From Theobroma cacao (Eukaryota; Streptophyta; Magnoliopsida; Malvales; Malvaceae): a DNA stretch of 64,000 bases. Each line of letters opens with the position of its first letter. Within the stretch, counting starts at the first letter, position 1. This document shows, one piece after another, positions 11,984-24,410 of this stretch. The DNA lies in assembly GCF_000208745.1 (NCBI RefSeq), contig NC_030852.1, positions 34,208,159 to 34,272,158 of the forward strand. The letters run 5' to 3'. Both the position numbers and the translations under genes were made by a program. Under the pieces are notes generated by a model that was not told the origin of the DNA, searched no databases, and was given only the letters and a program-made list of their open reading frames with translations.

Positions 11984-13235
11984 CTAGATTCCACCATTAT
12001 GACGAAGCATTGATGAACTTGGGCTCAGGTCCAGTGATGGTTTAAACTTCACATGGTCCCTCAAGAGTTGCTGAGACACATGATCAGCCAAGACTGGCTG
12101 TCCATCATAAAGTTCCCTATGATCCCCATGGCCAGGCCGTCCATACTGTTTTCCAAAAGCACCAGTATCAGATGAAATCATTTCTTGGAAAACATTAGAG
12201 GCTTGTGAAATCCCTCGAAACAGGTCAGGCTTGGGTTCTTGATAAGGGTTGCTAGCATTCCCATAGTAACTATTTTGGGACCTTGGGATTATTCCAGTAC
12301 CATCATGCAAGTAGGTGATTGGCAGTTTTGGGTGATGAAATGGAATGGCAACACTACCACCACTAAGAGGAGTGGATGAACCAGAAACAGTATGAGGGCT
12401 AGATATGGGAGAGGGGGACATCCTTCCACTCATATGTTGCGGTGACCTTGGATGTAGTAGAGGACTGCCAATGGGAGAAACAGGGCATGACACGTTCCTA
12501 GGTGTATGAGCATCACTGGAATAGAGTAGAAATAAGTAAATAAAGAAAATCATGATAAGACAAAAGATAATGAATATTTCTAGATCAGGGCAACTATGCT
12601 TGACACATAAAAAACTTGGTTGCAGGCTTATTTTCTACATAGAATCAGACCTTGCAAGACATCCAGCAGCTTTCCAGCTAATGGCTTTATTTCTTTCTAT
12701 AATGCAATCATAAAAGCATATAAAATTCGATACTGCAGGGGACAAAGGTGTTTAGACCAAGACAAATTGGCAGAAAAAGACCTTAGTTACATGTGAACAT
12801 TCTACAGCAACTGAGATGACATGTATCATAATGATAAAAGTATCAACTCACATTTAGGTTAAAAGAAAGTGTTCTAAATATTGACTGGACACAGACCCAT
12901 CTATGACTATTGTCATGCAATTTCATGCCACTCTCATGGAAGTGAACTGGAAAAGCGGTTTCTTATGTTCGCTTCCCTTAGAGGCCAACAACATTATTGT
13001 CCTCTGTTCCAAGCAGAATGAGAAAATTCATATTACATGTCAGAATTTTTGCTAATCCTCTTAGAAAATTTGCTATTTTAAGCTGCAAATCTGCCGAAGG
13101 CGCTCTATCAACTCAAGTTTGTATACAGCATAACCAGTCATATGCACATTAACCATCATCAGTGCACATTTAAACATGCATGTCTAGGCTGCACATAAAA
13201 GTAGCAGTGGGTGCGTGTGAATGTTAGCATCCATG

Positions 13236-13287
<52 letters not shown>

Positions 13288-13359
13288 GACNNNNNNNNNN
13301 NNNNNNNNNNNNNNNNNNNNNNNNNNNNNNNNNNNNNNNNNNNNNNNNNNNNNNNNNNN

Positions 13360-13407
<48 letters not shown>

Positions 13408-16400
13408 GATCCTGATCCCACTTTTAAACCTCTACATGGAAGGCTAGCTGTCCCTTCTGAATCTATGCATGACAGATTTCTAGTATTTCCAATTCCCTAA
13501 AGAAATATCCAAGAGCAGAATGCAGCAGTCAGCAATAACAGTAAAAACTTGAACAGATACTGATGATCCGCAAAATCAAATCATTAGACAGATCAAACAC
13601 ACAAAACTTATAATTATGTTTGTACCAGTGTTCTCATTGCATTGGTAACAGCAGGTGATGGGTCTGATGTGTCGGCACTAAAAATGGGTCTTTCCAATGG
13701 TGCAGCATTTTTTATAAAAGGATGCTCTAAAAGCCGAGCTGCTGTAGGGCGATTTATTGGGTTTCTTTGTAAACACTGCCTCACAAAGTCCTTCCCCTCT
13801 TCTGAAAGACTATCAGGAATTGCTGGAAGTTCTTTACTGTTGCCAATCTTGAACATAGCAGCAACCTTTGAAATAATATAAGCAAATGTATCAAGAATGA
13901 ATTAAAAGGTCAAATGATTTTCATATTGGGCATGCAGCATTTTCCTTTTTAAAGGAATATGCAGTACTAGGATGCTCATACAGAAGGGAAAATGTACATT
14001 TCTGTATAACTAATGACATTTAATATTTATAATATCAGACAAAGTCAAAATTTCATGCCTGTGTATAAAAATTTACTAACCCCTTCATACTGGCTCCAAG
14101 GTGGCTTTGTGGTAGCCATCTCCAAAACTGTGCACCCAAGGCTCCATATATCAACAGCAAGGTTACATCCATTTGAGTTTTTGAAAACCTGAATGGAAAA
14201 AGGAATTAAATGATATTATCAGAAAGCATCATAGAAATGATGACCTTGGAATATAACTACAAAACCATGCTGACCTCAGGCGCCATCCAATAGGGGCTTC
14301 CCTTGAACGACAATGGACAAGATGAGCCAGTAATCTGCAGATTATTTCAGATGATGTATATTAATATCCAGGGACATGCAATATGAGCATAAAGTATTCT
14401 TACTAGGCAACAAATCACGGTTTACAGAAAAGAGGAATCAGGAATTTAAATCACTCATCTCACAATAATATCATATGTCGGGATCTAGTTCAGATAACCA
14501 CAGCAACATAAGCGTGATTTATTTTGGTTTTGTAGATAGATCCATTAATTATGAAATCACAGATAAGTGCTCTTACGTGCTTTGCCATCCCAAAATCAGC
14601 CAATTTCACACGGCCATAGGGGTCAACCAGTATGTTTGCTCCTTTTATGTCCCTGAAAAAATTTTGCACATTATACGAATGATTTCCAGCACGATTGACA
14701 CAGTGAGAGATTATGATATTCACAATGTGAACAACCCAAGTATCACCAGAAACTAAACTCACCTATGAACAGTATTTTTAGCATGTAAGTAAGCCAACCC
14801 AGACAAAATTTGTTGAGTATAATTCCGAATCGCACTTTCACCAAACTGACCATACTCTTGAAGAAGTTTATAGATGGAGCCACCAGAAACATACTCCAAG
14901 TATATGTAAAGTTTATCACCTACCTGTTCATGAACAAAAAGGAAAAAAAATGCAATTACAACAATGCATCAATTGATCTTGTTGATCTGTAATATTTGAT
15001 GTGAGGAGACCTTCTAACAGTGACAGACTATCAGAGACTAATTATGGGAATGACACCTTAACAAGGTATTTAAATGAAAAGAACAAGAACTCACAGTTTC
15101 AGATCCATAATATTGCACTATATTTGGATGTCGTAAGCGACTAAGCAGCATGATTTCCTGCCAAGAAACTTTTTATGAGTATAAAAAGCTATCAAATATT
15201 ATTCACACCAAAAGAAAAATCAACACTCAAATGAACATCAGGGAAAACATGATTTCTGTTCTTAAAGGTACAAAATTTCAGACAAATCTCTTTAAAAAAA
15301 AAAAAAAACTAGAAGACAAGGACTTACTTGCCCCAACTGCTGTGCACTTTCCTTTGATTTGGCGTCATCTGAAAACAAAGTTACCTCCTTCATTGCGCAC
15401 ATCTCCCCACTTTCACTAAAGCAAGAGATAAGAAGGAGAAAAGGAGAGAGAAAACAGATCAAGCATTGAAATAGTAAGGAAATTGCAACAAATATTAGCC
15501 AACTGATTTGAGTGGGAAAACAAGGCAATCAACAACCTTGAATAAGAAATGTGCACATCCAAATTTGATGATAAAGTTAGCAAGGATTAATTCAATACGC
15601 AGACACATTATGATTGAAAAAATAGCTGGGTTCAATCCCACATATCGCTTTACAACAATAAAGATGTGATGGTGAAAACAAATTATGCCACAAATGCAGC
15701 ACTCAAGAATGAACAAGAACAATATTAATATGAAACAGATAAGATTAGAGCATAACCCATTTGACAGACCTGTTAAAACCCTGATAGACATGTCCAAATG
15801 TGCCCCTCCCCAGCAATCGTCCTTTCTTCCAGCAGGAGCCAGGGCTTGTTGGATTTTCTGGCCTACCAGGGCTTCGGGGTAACGATGGAGATGTTGCTGC
15901 TGAATATGCAGAAGAAAAGGGTATTGTTATTGGGGGAAGAGGCAACCTGTGGCTTAGCTGTTTCCCATCATCAGGTCGGCTTGTAGGTGACTCAGTGGCA
16001 GCCCCTGTAGCTCGTGGATGCAAAGGGGTGACAGCACCACTGTGTATTCTGGAACTGGGACCAGGGCTTGTCATTCTAGGACTAGGCATTGGTGAACACT
16101 CAGGGCTACACCTGCTTTGTGGCCAAAATAGCTGTCCTGACATATCTCCACCAACTGAATTATGTCCAGAATTGTGGCCTGAACCTGGACTGGAGCAGTG
16201 TCCAGAACCCAGGAAAGCTATGTCAGAAAATGGCTTTCCTGTGCAGGGACCAGCATTCCAAAGTTGCTCCAGACCAAACGCTCTCATTGGACTTCTAGAA
16301 GGACTTGACATTGAGCTGTCTGGAGCACTACAGAAAGCACCACGTTGAGGAATTTGTAAATTCTGTACATGATCGCTCAATGGTCCTCGCTTAGGTGATG

Positions 16401-17162
16401 TGGATAAATACTGATTATTAAAAGATATATTAGCTGGCTTCAGTATCTCTTTTGAGTTCTTCTGATTGATATCAGGCAACTGATCCGTAAGCTTTATGCT
16501 TCATTAAAATTTGAAAATGATAACCAATTAGGGATGACATACAAGTTGTGAGAGAGGTATAGTTAAAAAACACTATAACTTTAAATGACATTATTTAAAA
16601 CTCACCCAGAAGGACTGTTTGCAGCAGTTCTCTGTCCATTTTCATAATCAGAAGTCAGGGGGCTAAGTAGACGAGATTCAGATGGGTCATTACTATCAAT
16701 AGAGCTATCAGTAGAAACAGAAGCAGTAGCAAGATCACCCTCAGCATCTACAGGATCCAGTTTGTTAGAGACTTGTCCAGGTTTTGGCAAGGGTAAAAAC
16801 AGTGATGGCCTTGAACCTCTGTCAAATCCTGGTCTTGTTGATGCATTAATTCCAGAATTAGTACGCACAACACTAGCATGATGTACCCCAGGAAGTGGAA
16901 GTGGTTGGGCATGAGGCCTTTCGGCAAAACTTTGACAGCGTGAAACTTGTGTCGAGGGTGATGGTGATCTTGATGGGACTTGAGACAGAGAACCCCTTTC
17001 TGAGACAGTATCAGTACGGCGTCCTCGAGAACCCCCTGATCTGCTAGTGGATCTGTCATCAGATGTAATTTTAAGCTTGCGATTTATAGCATCAATGAAA
17101 CTTTCCTTGCTTGCTTTCCTTTTGTCTTCTTTGGATGAAGACCTTCCCCACCATGTAGGCAT
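11984..17162 (-). CDS. YDA: MAP kinase kinase kinase, YODA type
   Basis: The product is a MEKK-group MAPKKK serine/threonine kinase, expected to phosphorylate MKK4/5-type kinases. In Arabidopsis YODA controls stomatal patterning, zygote asymmetry and inflorescence form. Coding exons, 5' to 3': 16606-17162, 15770-16498, 15328-15415, 15095-15157, 14763-14923, 14577-14652, 14275-14334, 14081-14188, 13626-13865, 13405-13496, 11984-12515 (901 residues, usual for YODA). A Ser/Pro-rich regulatory N-terminus (about 1-410) precedes the kinase domain: glycine loop GRGTFG (416-421), K438, HRDIKGAN (HRD 532-534), DFG (552-554), APE (576-578). The Ser/Pro-rich tail includes NVSCPVSPIGSPLL. The N-terminus MPTWWGRSSSKEDKRK matches the family. 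A 5' UTR intron is likely, with donor GTAAGT at 18325-18320. Two splice sites are weak: the exon 2 acceptor and the donor at 13404, which runs into a microsatellite. Confidence 0.93.
13239..13402 (+). repeat. (GA)n microsatellite with assembly gap in MAPKKK intron
   Basis: GA runs at 13239-13286 and 13360-13402 flank a 69-base N gap (13291-13359), so the true length is unknown. A CGAC interruption sits at the left gap edge. The right run ends only two bases from a coding exon, so the intron's 5' splice site reads GTCTCTCTCT in the sense direction. The ER/SL repeat ORFs across it are not genes. Confidence 0.97.
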
Positions 17163-19118
17163 ATTTTCCTAATACAGGGTAAACTCTGACAGCAAGATCC
17201 TCTTCTTAGTTACAGTTGCTACTTACTTCAACATCCGTGATTATAGTCATGCTGGTTAAGCTTGAACCAAGTCCACTGATTTTTTTCTTAACATCATTAC
17301 ATTACAAGCACAAAGAAATGGACATAACTCTGGGCATGCCAATTAAAGAATGTTGCATTCTCTAAAGACGCATTAGCCGGTAAGAACCTGTATAAAAGCT
17401 TCATCATGAGCCTCTAGCGAAGGATGTACCAAAAGGAAAAACATAAATAAGAATTATACTAAATATACAGGTCCGAAGATAAATAATATCACGCTATAGA
17501 AGGTGGAGAGGCCCCCTCATAAGCACATAGACAGCATAAGTTCAGAATATTGTCGGACCAAAAAAATCTTTATAGGGTGTTAAAAATTTTTCGGCATTAA
17601 CTTCCCCTTCAAAAAGCAGTCACAGAAGATGCATTAGCTCCAAATTTCAAATCTAAAAGTCATAAATTTGAATTTATTGCTTAACTAATCATTGGTCCAC
17701 AGCCAGATGACACATCCTAGCTAGACCATTGAGTCCAAAACGACATCGAATTATTCTACAGAGCATTCCAGCTCAAATTTACACCTAAAAATAGAGCAGC
17801 TGTTGAACTATTTGCTCAAACAAAAAAGGGCCCTTGACACTCAATTTATTACGACCAAAACAGATCCAAGATTTGGGTACCCATTTTCCACATAAAGTGA
17901 CATATAAGCTCAATCTCAAGAACCCAAAAAACAGTGTTTTAACCTGGATCTACAAATTCAACCAATTCATATATCCAACATAAAAAACACACAAATTTAC
18001 AACAATAAACAAAATCAAGAACTCAAAATATCACAAGTTACACAACATGACAACAAAAAATCAAAAAACCCATCTCCAAATTCACCAAACCTTAAAACCC
18101 AGAAGTTAAAAACACTAAATAGAATTGGTCCAAAATGAAGAAACAAACGCTCATATTACACTCTACAAGCATAGAACCAACACTTCACCAAGCTCAAAAT
18201 TTGAACAGAATAAACAAATCAAACATTGAAAAACCTTTAAAAGTCCTCAAATTAATCCACAATTTTCAGCTCAAAACGCCAAAAAAAAAAAACATAATCT
18301 TTAAAAAACCCACATCATTACTTACAGTGAAGTGTAAGAATAGCCCTCTCTAAAAGAAGTGTCAGTTACCAGAGAGACGGCAAAGAGAAGCTCAAAAGGC
18401 TCTAAAATGAATGAAAGAGAGAGAAAGAGGAAGAAGAAAAAAAAAAAAAAACAAAGGAAAAGCTCCTTAGAGAGAGAAGGATTTTTTAATTTTAATTTTG
18501 ATTTTGATTTTTGGTTTTTTTTTGTTAGTTTCGGAGTGGCGAAATAATAGAGTGCTGTCTTTGTGCGTTTAATTCGTGTAATAAGAACTGGCAGATTAAA
18601 TTATTTGAAAAAAGTGGGAAAGGCTGGCGTGGAAAGGCTGATGTTCAGCTAAAACTTAGTGACGTAGGATCGGGACCGTCAGATTTGACTTTAATGACGC
18701 CACATCCATGATTTGGAGTCCGGTTCTTGATAGTGAAGTTGAGTTGTGCTGTGGTTATCGTGCTAGTAGATGTGTCGGATTGTTTACCCTCCTCCCTTTT
18801 CTCAATTTTTTTAACGGCAACTTACTTAAAAATATATTCCCATTATCATTTATCCCATATGCTTTACGCAATTAATTGAGTGTTTTTTTTTTGATCCCTT
18901 GTTTTGGGATTATTCGGAAGTGGTACCTTAATTTCTTTTATTTTCATCTTTGTGATTAAAAGGAACAATTAAAATTTACATTATTTACACAAATTGTAGT
19001 TATTTTTGTTTTTGTTTTTTGTTATTTTCAAATTTCGAACTATTTTAACATAATTTTCATATCAAGTATAATATTTTAAAAAAATTCAATGGATTATTCA
19101 AAAAAATTTAAATAATTT
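17163..19118. other. MAPKKK 5' UTR, leader intron and promoter region
   Basis: About 17163-18325 reads as a 5' UTR intron on the minus strand, with a perfect GTAAGT donor at 18325-18320 and an acceptor just upstream of the ATG. About 18330-18500 is a CT-rich (sense strand) leader with (A)n and GA tracts. From 18500 to 19118 the DNA is AT-rich promoter/intergenic sequence. No other gene was seen. Confidence 0.5.
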
Positions 19119-19418
19119 ATGAAAGTTCAATCAAGTTTTTTATCTTTTTATTTTGGATTAACTAAACCTTTATAATTAATACTTTATTAATTATTATTAA
19201 TTAAAATATTATTTATCATTTTATATTTACATAATGTTGACGTAGTTATGAAAAATATCACATTAGTATCATTTACTATGATATGTTACGTCGATATTGT
19301 GTGATATAAAATGACATATGATATTTTGATTAATAATATTTAATTATTCATTAATTATAAAAATTTATTTAATTTAAAATAAAAATATAAAAAATTAATT
19401 AAACTAATAAAAATAATT
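19119..19418. mobile_element. foldback (long inverted repeat) MITE, copy 1
   Basis: The left arm (about 19119-19212) and right arm (about 19320-19418) are imperfect inverted repeats; shared blocks include TTTTTATTTT, TTTATAATTAA and TTATTAAT-AAAATAT. Pairing continues inward (TCATTTTATAT ... GACGTA on both sides), so nearly the whole segment is palindromic. A related element in the same layout occurs at 29298-29618. No coding capacity. Exact ends and a target-site duplication could not be fixed in the AT-rich flanks. Confidence 0.6.
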
Positions 19419-19949
19419 TTTTAATTTTTTTTAAAAAATATTATGCCTTAAACTCGTGACAAGAGACTCATGAAATTTGGAGATTGAATAGACTTAAGAG
19501 GGCCAAATTAAACATTCAGGCAAAGCTTTGAAGAAATCATGTATGAAGAAAACGATGTTCACTTCCACCTTTATAATATTCTCTGCATATAAGGTGCTTT
19601 TACATGGTATTTAGTCCACCGTCGGTGTTTAGCATTAATTTATATACCACATGTTGTCCAGCAGTGTGGACGCTGGCAACAGTATCTACCAAGTAGGGGA
19701 CGATTTTATGGATTTATTTACAAAATTCCAACATCTTTTTTACTCTTATGTCAAAGCCATCCAACGTGAATTCAGCCCTTCCATTCCACCGGTTTCTTTC
19801 CGAAAGGTTATCGAATTTCTTTGACCCCCCTTCAGGAATCTTTGAAACTAGTAGTCAAATGTAAATCAGTAGTGGTGGGAGACAGACACCTGGGGAAATT
19901 TTCTTGTGTGCTGAGATATACATATCCTTAAATATGCATTGAGTTTATG

Positions 19950-21876
19950 TTAACAATTTCCACCAGGACCCCCGTAAAAGAAGCCATTAGCATCTCCATT
20001 AATGGGAGCTGTGTCATAACAACTGGGTTTATCTGTGATAAACTCAAGTGATTTTGGATCAGGAGGCCCTCTTTTGCAGGATTCATCTGCAATTTGAAGC
20101 TCTTTTATGTAGGCTGCCTTAGTCATGCCTTGTTCGGCACACTGACCACTACCATGGGAGGGCTAGCTTCATTGTTAGTGGTGAAAACTGCACCTCCCCA
20201 TGCAATCTCTGTCGCTGAGCTTGATAAACTGCTAAATAAGGATGATGGCCAGTACCCAATTTGATCATCGTCACCAAATGAAAGCCACCAATTCCCTGAT
20301 TTTGGATCCTGTATTCAGCACATATACAAACTTAATCGTGAATGAGGGACTTCAAGGAATGATTAATAGTTCCAGAATTGCTTAAAACATGTTAATTTGG
20401 GAAGCATACCTTGAAAATATTACAAGCAAAATCATTTTGCTTTCCTCCATAGACAGAAGGCAAGAAAAATGAACCAAGAGGGATATCCTTGCTAACTTGC
20501 ACAAAACCAGGGCAAAGTGTATCGTGACAACCTTGTTTATTGGCCAGTCAATTAATTAATATGGCCACAGTTCACTACCGGAATGCACTTATAATTTTAA
20601 GTCAACAGAGCTTGAACATAAGAAATTCCAATGGCTTACAGTCCATTGAGCACAAAGTCGAGTGAGATAATCGCCATTTAACGATGGATTTACCTATAAT
20701 TTATATAGAAAACATGTAATAGGATGAGAGTTTATATTTTATACAACAAAAAAACGAAAAAGACAAAGAAAAACAAGACACATTATGATTGGTTACCATC
20801 CATCCTGCTTGAATGCTATCAATTTGGTCGGCTGAGCTGCTTTGAATCCTTACAAAAGCTTCGGTGAATTGTGTGTTTGAAACCGATGGGTTTTGTACAT
20901 TGATCAATCCAAGAGCTCCCAAATATTACCTACTTTGATCATTTGGTAGTATTCTTATTGCATTCTTGACATTGTTATGAAGGGGAAAAGAAAGAAGAAA
21001 AATAATTACTAATTAGATCAATGTACAATAAGTAAGTTGTGGAATGGAGATTTCTATAGTATTTACTTACATGGAAACCAGGAGAATTAGAAGCTGTCGG
21101 ATGAATGTCTTTCATGTGCCTTTTCTTAAACAGTTTAGTCCTTATCAGTTCTTCTTTGTTGGCCCTTCTGATTGGAACTGTCCCAGATGGACACCCTCCA
21201 TTCTTCAACATTGGAATTTCCAATGACTTGGATGGTGAATTTGCACTCATTAATCCCTCTAGGGAGGAACTTGTTTCATCTACAACATTATTATCATTAA
21301 CAAGAGGAAAAATGCTGGGAAGTACTTGTTATCCCAACCAGAGCAAGCTTTGGATTGGTTTTGCAAAGAGATCTGATTACCTGAATTTGATGGTTCTTAA
21401 GCAAAGGATGATCAAAGGCTGGTTGTTACATGAATTTGATGGTTCTTAAGCAAAGGATGATCAAAGGCTGGTTGTCTATGGATATCAACACAGTCGAAAG
21501 AATCACCCCCTTCAGTCTGTTAAAAAAAACTACAGCTAATCAAATTTTATTGCATTAAATGGTAATAAGTTTATGGAATTTTCTTGTTTGATCACTAGTA
21601 TGACTAATTTATTAAGTTTTTTTTTTTGTACCTTATGCTCTTGACAAGGGGCTTGTTCAAAACCTTGAGCTGACTATCTAAATCAAGATCTTCAAAACTT
21701 TTTCCCCCTTCTGATCCATTTGTGATGATGGAGAAAGACAGAAAGAAAAGAACAAGAAATGGGATCAATATCAAACCTGGGTCTTGATGAAGGCCACTGA
21801 ACACTCTAAATGCCAAGATGTTACTCTCTATTTCTTCGCCCCAGAGATGAGCCCAACAGAGGCTAGAGATGCTCAT
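19950..21876 (-). pseudogene. neprosin-domain protein pseudogene, copy A
   Basis: This is a relic of a secreted plant neprosin (DUF239/DUF4409) protein, a family of prolyl-cleaving glutamic endopeptidases. Still visible: a hydrophobic signal segment (PFLVLFFLSFSIITNG), the activation-domain segment QPAFDHPLLKNH, the motif NGGCPSGTVPIRR, an NPSVSNTQFTEAFV block, CPGFVQV, GNWWLSFG, IGYWPSSLF, WGGAVF and the terminal YGGPGGNC. Lesions: a one-base loss at the end of exon 1 (about 21634) shifts the frame; a 45-bp stretch of exon 2 is duplicated with 49-bp period (21382-21475); an in-frame TAA stands at 20926-20928; a G is lost in the PPMGSG codons (about 20152). The start aligned with copy B reads TTG here, although an upstream in-frame ATG exists. 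Exon order is otherwise preserved, so decay is recent. Confidence 0.88.
21382..21475 (-). repeat. tandem duplication within neprosin copy A exon 2
   Basis: A 45-bp unit beginning TGAATTTGATGGTTCTTAAG (plus strand) occurs at 21382-21426 and again at 21431-21475, giving a 49-bp period. It duplicates the end of an exon and its splice-donor context. Because 49 is not a multiple of three, reading through both copies shifts the frame. In the extra copy a donor-like GT (CAT|GTAACA) remains. Confidence 0.92.
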
Positions 21877-22546
21877 CTATATACCCATTCGTGACAAAGT
21901 CTTGCATGCAGTAATAGAATTGCTCGCCATTTATCAGATATGAACAGAAGGTATCTCTGAGGAGGTTCATTAACCTAAATAGACTGTCATGTCAGGTCAG
22001 CCATAGATAAAGCTAGTGAACTTTTTATTGGTGCGAATCAAGTCCTGGGGAACAGAAGAGTTAAACCGTGCCTTCTTGGAAAGATTTGGAATGACAATTT
22101 AGTTCATTCTGCAGACTAAGTTAATTATTTGGATTCTAAAAGATCCTCAGTTAACTAATTAAGGGAAAGTTGGAAGAGATTTATGGCATGTATAAAAGGA
22201 GCATTTCAGGTTTATTATAGCAAATAAGTTAAAGAATGTATACTAAATCTAACTCCAACCTTAGTAAAAATATCATAGCCATATAAAATGTAATTAAATG
22301 GGATTTATTACAGGATAAACTACTTCATTCTAATTTCATATCATTCTATTAGACACTTCAATTTGAAACATATATAGGAATGAAGATGTGAGTTCATATA
22401 TGGAACCAAATCCCAAGTTCAATCAGTCAGAGACATATATAAATGGAATTAAAATTCATGCCACCATCCACTGAAATTGTTCATTTCATATATAGAAGCA
22501 TATATATCCCGAATCAGGAGTACAAGGCTGTTATATCCAAATTGAA
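21877..22546. other. spacer between the two neprosin pseudogenes
   Basis: This holds the upstream region of copy A and the downstream region of copy B. No ORF, RNA gene or clear element is seen. Confidence 0.5.
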
Positions 22547-24410
22547 TTAGTTTCGACAATCACCTCCTGGACCCCCATAAAGAAGGCCATGATACTCTCC
22601 TGGAATAGGACCAATGCTGTAACACTTGGGATCATCTGCGACGTCTTGGAGACGCCCTGGGTCAAGAGATCCTCCATGACCAGATTCTTCAGCAAGAATC
22701 TCTCGGATATAAGCTGCTTTTTCATTCCTTCTTCAGCAAAATGGCCGCTTCCCATGGGAGGATTACCTGCATTATTACTACTAAAAACGCCTCCTCCCCA
22801 TGTAAGCTGCGTAGCAGCGTTTGATAAACTTGAAAACAAGGACTTTGGCCAGTATCCAATGTTCTGCTCATAGTAATCACCATGTTGAAGTCACCAATTC
22901 CCTGTATCTAGATCCTAGAAAGCACAAAATTGAGGTACACAATGAATTGTCTCTTTGGAAGCATATGGACAAGCCTTTTTGTCAGAAAAACAAATTTTAT
23001 GTTCTAATTACATGGTGAGAAGCATTTAGTAGATGTCGAAAGCATACCTGAGATATAAAATATCCGAAATCAAATTTCTGCCCTCCATAGACAGAAATAT
23101 TGTGAAGAATAAAACCAAGAGGGATAGCCTTGTTAACTTGCACAGAACCAGTGCAAAGCATATTATAGCAACCTTTCTTTCCTGCCTGTAGATAGAAATT
23201 TGACATGTGAATTCTAACTCCAAATTAGCAATGGTTAAAAACAAAGAAATCAAAGTACTTACACTCCATGAGGCAAAAGTTTGAGTGTAATTGTCACCTT
23301 GTAATGCTGGATTTACCAGAAATTAATTCAGTGAAAAAAAATTAAAACAGATAATGAGGTTTTATCTTGTATAAACCAAGACAAACTAATAGAAAATCCA
23401 TAATTACCATCCATCCAACTTGAATATTATCAATTTGATTTTGTGATCCACTTCGAACCCGCACAAATGCTTCACTGAATTGGGTATTGGAAACAGATGG
23501 ATTTTGTTTGTTGATCTTTGCAACTGCTCCAGTAAAATTCTCACCAGTTCATAGCATTTGTAATGCATTCTTGAGAATATTGTCGATCATACAGCCCCAT
23601 TTCTTTATTTTAAAAAAAATTTAAAAATGACCACAAAAGAATTAATTACATGATAACAAGGAGAGGCAGCAGCAGTTGGTTGAGTACTTTTCAGAAACAA
23701 TTTAGCCCTTATTAAGTCTTCCTTGCTGGTCCTCTTGATTGGGACCGTACCTGATGGGCAGCCTCCATTCTTCAATATTTCAATATTCAGTGATTTGGCT
23801 GGCAATGACTTTGCACTTTTCAACCCCTTTGGAGAACTAGGCTCCATCTATGCCATTATTTTCATTTATAAAGCAACCATAGTTAATTATAGTGGATAAC
23901 AATAAATTATGTACAAATGGTGGCATTGATGGATAATAATGATGGTGGGATTGCTTAACCATACATGCTTGAGCAACCACTCCGGCTTTACTAAAGTTCT
24001 TCTATAGTAAAGATAAAGGGGGAGGGGGAATACCTGGATTTGATGGTTTTTGAGCAAAGGATGATCAAATGCTGGTTGTTTATCGATGTTGACACAACAT
24101 TCATCAGTCTGATAAAATGATGAAATGGATCGTTCCTTAGTCAAATTTAACTCATAATTAATTCATTATGCAACTTTCTTTATAAAACTATAACTTGTTT
24201 CCCCATTTAAAGAGCAAATTAATTTACCTTAATGCTCTTGAGAAAGGGCTTGTTCAGAATCCTGAGCTGTTCCAAATCAAGATCTTGAAAACTTTTCTGC
24301 CCTTCTAATCCATTTATAACTATAGAAAAAGACAGAGAAAAGAGAAGTAGAAATGTGGCAAGCATCAGTCCCGAGCCCTGATGAAAGCCACTGATAAATC
24401 CAGGTGCCAT
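22547..24410 (-). pseudogene. neprosin-domain protein pseudogene, copy B
   Basis: This is a tandem paralogue of copy A, in the same orientation and exon order. Exon 1 starts at an ATG (24410), encodes a signal peptide (LATFLLLFSLSFSIV) and ends at AAG|GTAAAT. Exon 2 ends LLKNHQIQ and exon 3 carries NGGCPSGTVPIKR. Later exons keep NPSVSNTQFSEAFVRV, CFALVLCKL-region remnants, IGYWPKSLFSSL, WGGGVFSSNN, PPMGSGHFAEEGM and a terminal YGGPGGDC in a shifted frame. Lesions: in-frame TGA at 23549-23551; acceptor AG changed to TG at 23318-23317, before the NPALQGDNYTQTF exon; TGG to TGA at 22891-22893 in the GNWW motif; one A lost from an A-run near 22718-22722, shifting the last 60 codons. The first three exons are intact and could still be transcribed. 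Confidence 0.88.

Noticed and set aside
13221..13500. Arg-Glu or Ser-Leu repeat ORFs on both strands
   Set aside because: They are translations of the (GA)n microsatellite and its N gap inside a MAPKKK intron.
15800..16348. 182-codon plus-strand ORF
   Set aside because: It is antisense to the Ser/Pro-rich exon 2 of the MAPKKK; only the minus strand matches a family and links to other exons.
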